A DNA stretch of 5,696 nucleotides from a bacterium (lineage in GTDB: Bacteria; Patescibacteriota; Patescibacteriia; CAIQCM01), in the NCBI GenBank assembly GCA_023246535.1, contig JAHFIF010000077.1, forward strand, positions 1 to 5,696, written 5' to 3'. The translations under genes were made by a program, and so were the position numbers. Position 1 is the stretch's first letter. Every line of letters starts with the position of its first letter. Below are positions 5,336 through 5,696 of the stretch, piece by piece. Below the pieces are notes generated by a model that saw nothing but the letters and a program-made list of their open reading frames with translations, had not been told where the DNA came from and did not search any database.

Positions 5336-5696
5336 TTATGGAGCCAAATGAGGATAGAACTCTGGTTTTATAATGTCGCCGTATTTGTCGGTCAGCATTT
5401 TCGACATTAACTTAATCGATTTTTGCAAAAATTTCACCTTCTCAGGATTAGCGCCGCCGCCAGTCAGCATTTTTTCCAGGGCCCGTCTATGGTTAAGGAG
5501 ATTACGCGCCCGCCCCTCCAAGACCGACCGTGTCAACGCAAAATTCGAGCTGGTATCGTGTTCCATCGCCGTTGTCACCCAATTGTCCTTGAATACTTTA
5601 ACCGTGGGATTTCCCGATGACGTAAAATTCGCCTCAACGCCATTAATAACACCGCTGGCATCACGGTGAAAACGAAGCTCGCCGTCAGGGAAAGAC
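5336..5696 (-). CDS. Hypothetical protein, C-terminal part (runs off the right edge)
   Basis: The frame ending at the stop at 5336-5338 is open all the way to the window edge. The visible part is about 120 residues, starting SFPDGELRFHRDASG and ending IIKPEFYPHLAP. The only start-like codon near the middle is a GTG at 5576-5578. It would give 80 residues, but I reject it because the upstream part (FHRDASGVINGVEANFTSSG, then NPTVKVFKDNWVTTAMEHD) reads as normal protein with no stop and no Shine-Dalgarno precedes the GTG. The first part looks beta-rich. The second (ALTRSVLEGRARNLLNHRRALEKML, then KVKFLQKSIKLMSKMLTDKYG) is two amphipathic basic helices. I do not recognise the family. A terminator follows at 5253-5289. 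Confidence 0.65.
   Translation of the reverse strand, partial: SFPDGELRFHRDASGVINGVEANFTSSGNPTVKVFKDNWVTTAMEHDTSSNFALTRSVLEGRARNLLNHRRALEKMLTGGGANPEKVKFLQKSIKLMSKMLTDKYGDIIKPEFYPHLAP

Noticed and set aside
5373..5669. 98-residue plus-strand open frame at the right edge
   Set aside because: It overlaps the minus-strand frame that has a matching terminator downstream. I see no promoter or Shine-Dalgarno for it. The choice is less certain than the others because the minus-strand gene is partial.
1..5696. CRISPR array, insertion sequence, tRNA, phage or defence system
   Set aside because: I found no direct-repeat array, transposase-like frame, tRNA cloverleaf or defence-family motif on either strand.

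Overview
The window reads as a compact bacterial chromosome segment, most likely from a candidate-phyla-radiation (Patescibacteria/Parcubacteria-like) organism. This is an inference. It rests on the mix of short lineage-type membrane or secreted proteins, an anchored FTP/PepSY protein without a peptidase, a secreted triple-repeat protein, weak or absent Shine-Dalgarno sequences before most genes, and strong sigma70-type promoters. No mobile element, tRNA, rRNA or CRISPR array is visible.

Layout, left to right. (1) At the left edge, on the minus strand, is the start of rplJ (ribosomal protein L10). It is preceded by a well-preserved L10 leader RNA, an intrinsic-terminator hairpin just before the start codon, and a near-consensus promoter. 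(2) A divergent near-consensus promoter drives a plus-strand gene for an unrecognised multi-pass membrane protein with a TTG start. The gene ends in a strong terminator. (3) A second, bidirectional-looking hairpin closes a minus-strand operon. In transcription order the operon encodes an anchored FTP/PepSY-like protein, xseA, xseB (exodeoxyribonuclease VII large and small subunits) and a four-TM protein of unknown function. (4) Upstream of that operon, and separated from it by a terminator, is a minus-strand monocistron for a secreted protein with three DUF5666-like beta repeats. (5) At the right edge is the 3' end of a further minus-strand gene that stays open past the window edge, with its own terminator.

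The recognised functions are translation (L10, apparently under autogenous attenuation control) and DNA repair (ExoVII, whose two subunits are co-transcribed and must assemble together). The other products are envelope proteins without assignable biochemical roles. I see no defence or mobile system. The best regulatory observation is the L10 leader, where an 8-bp long-range helix and the terminator compete for the same bases.
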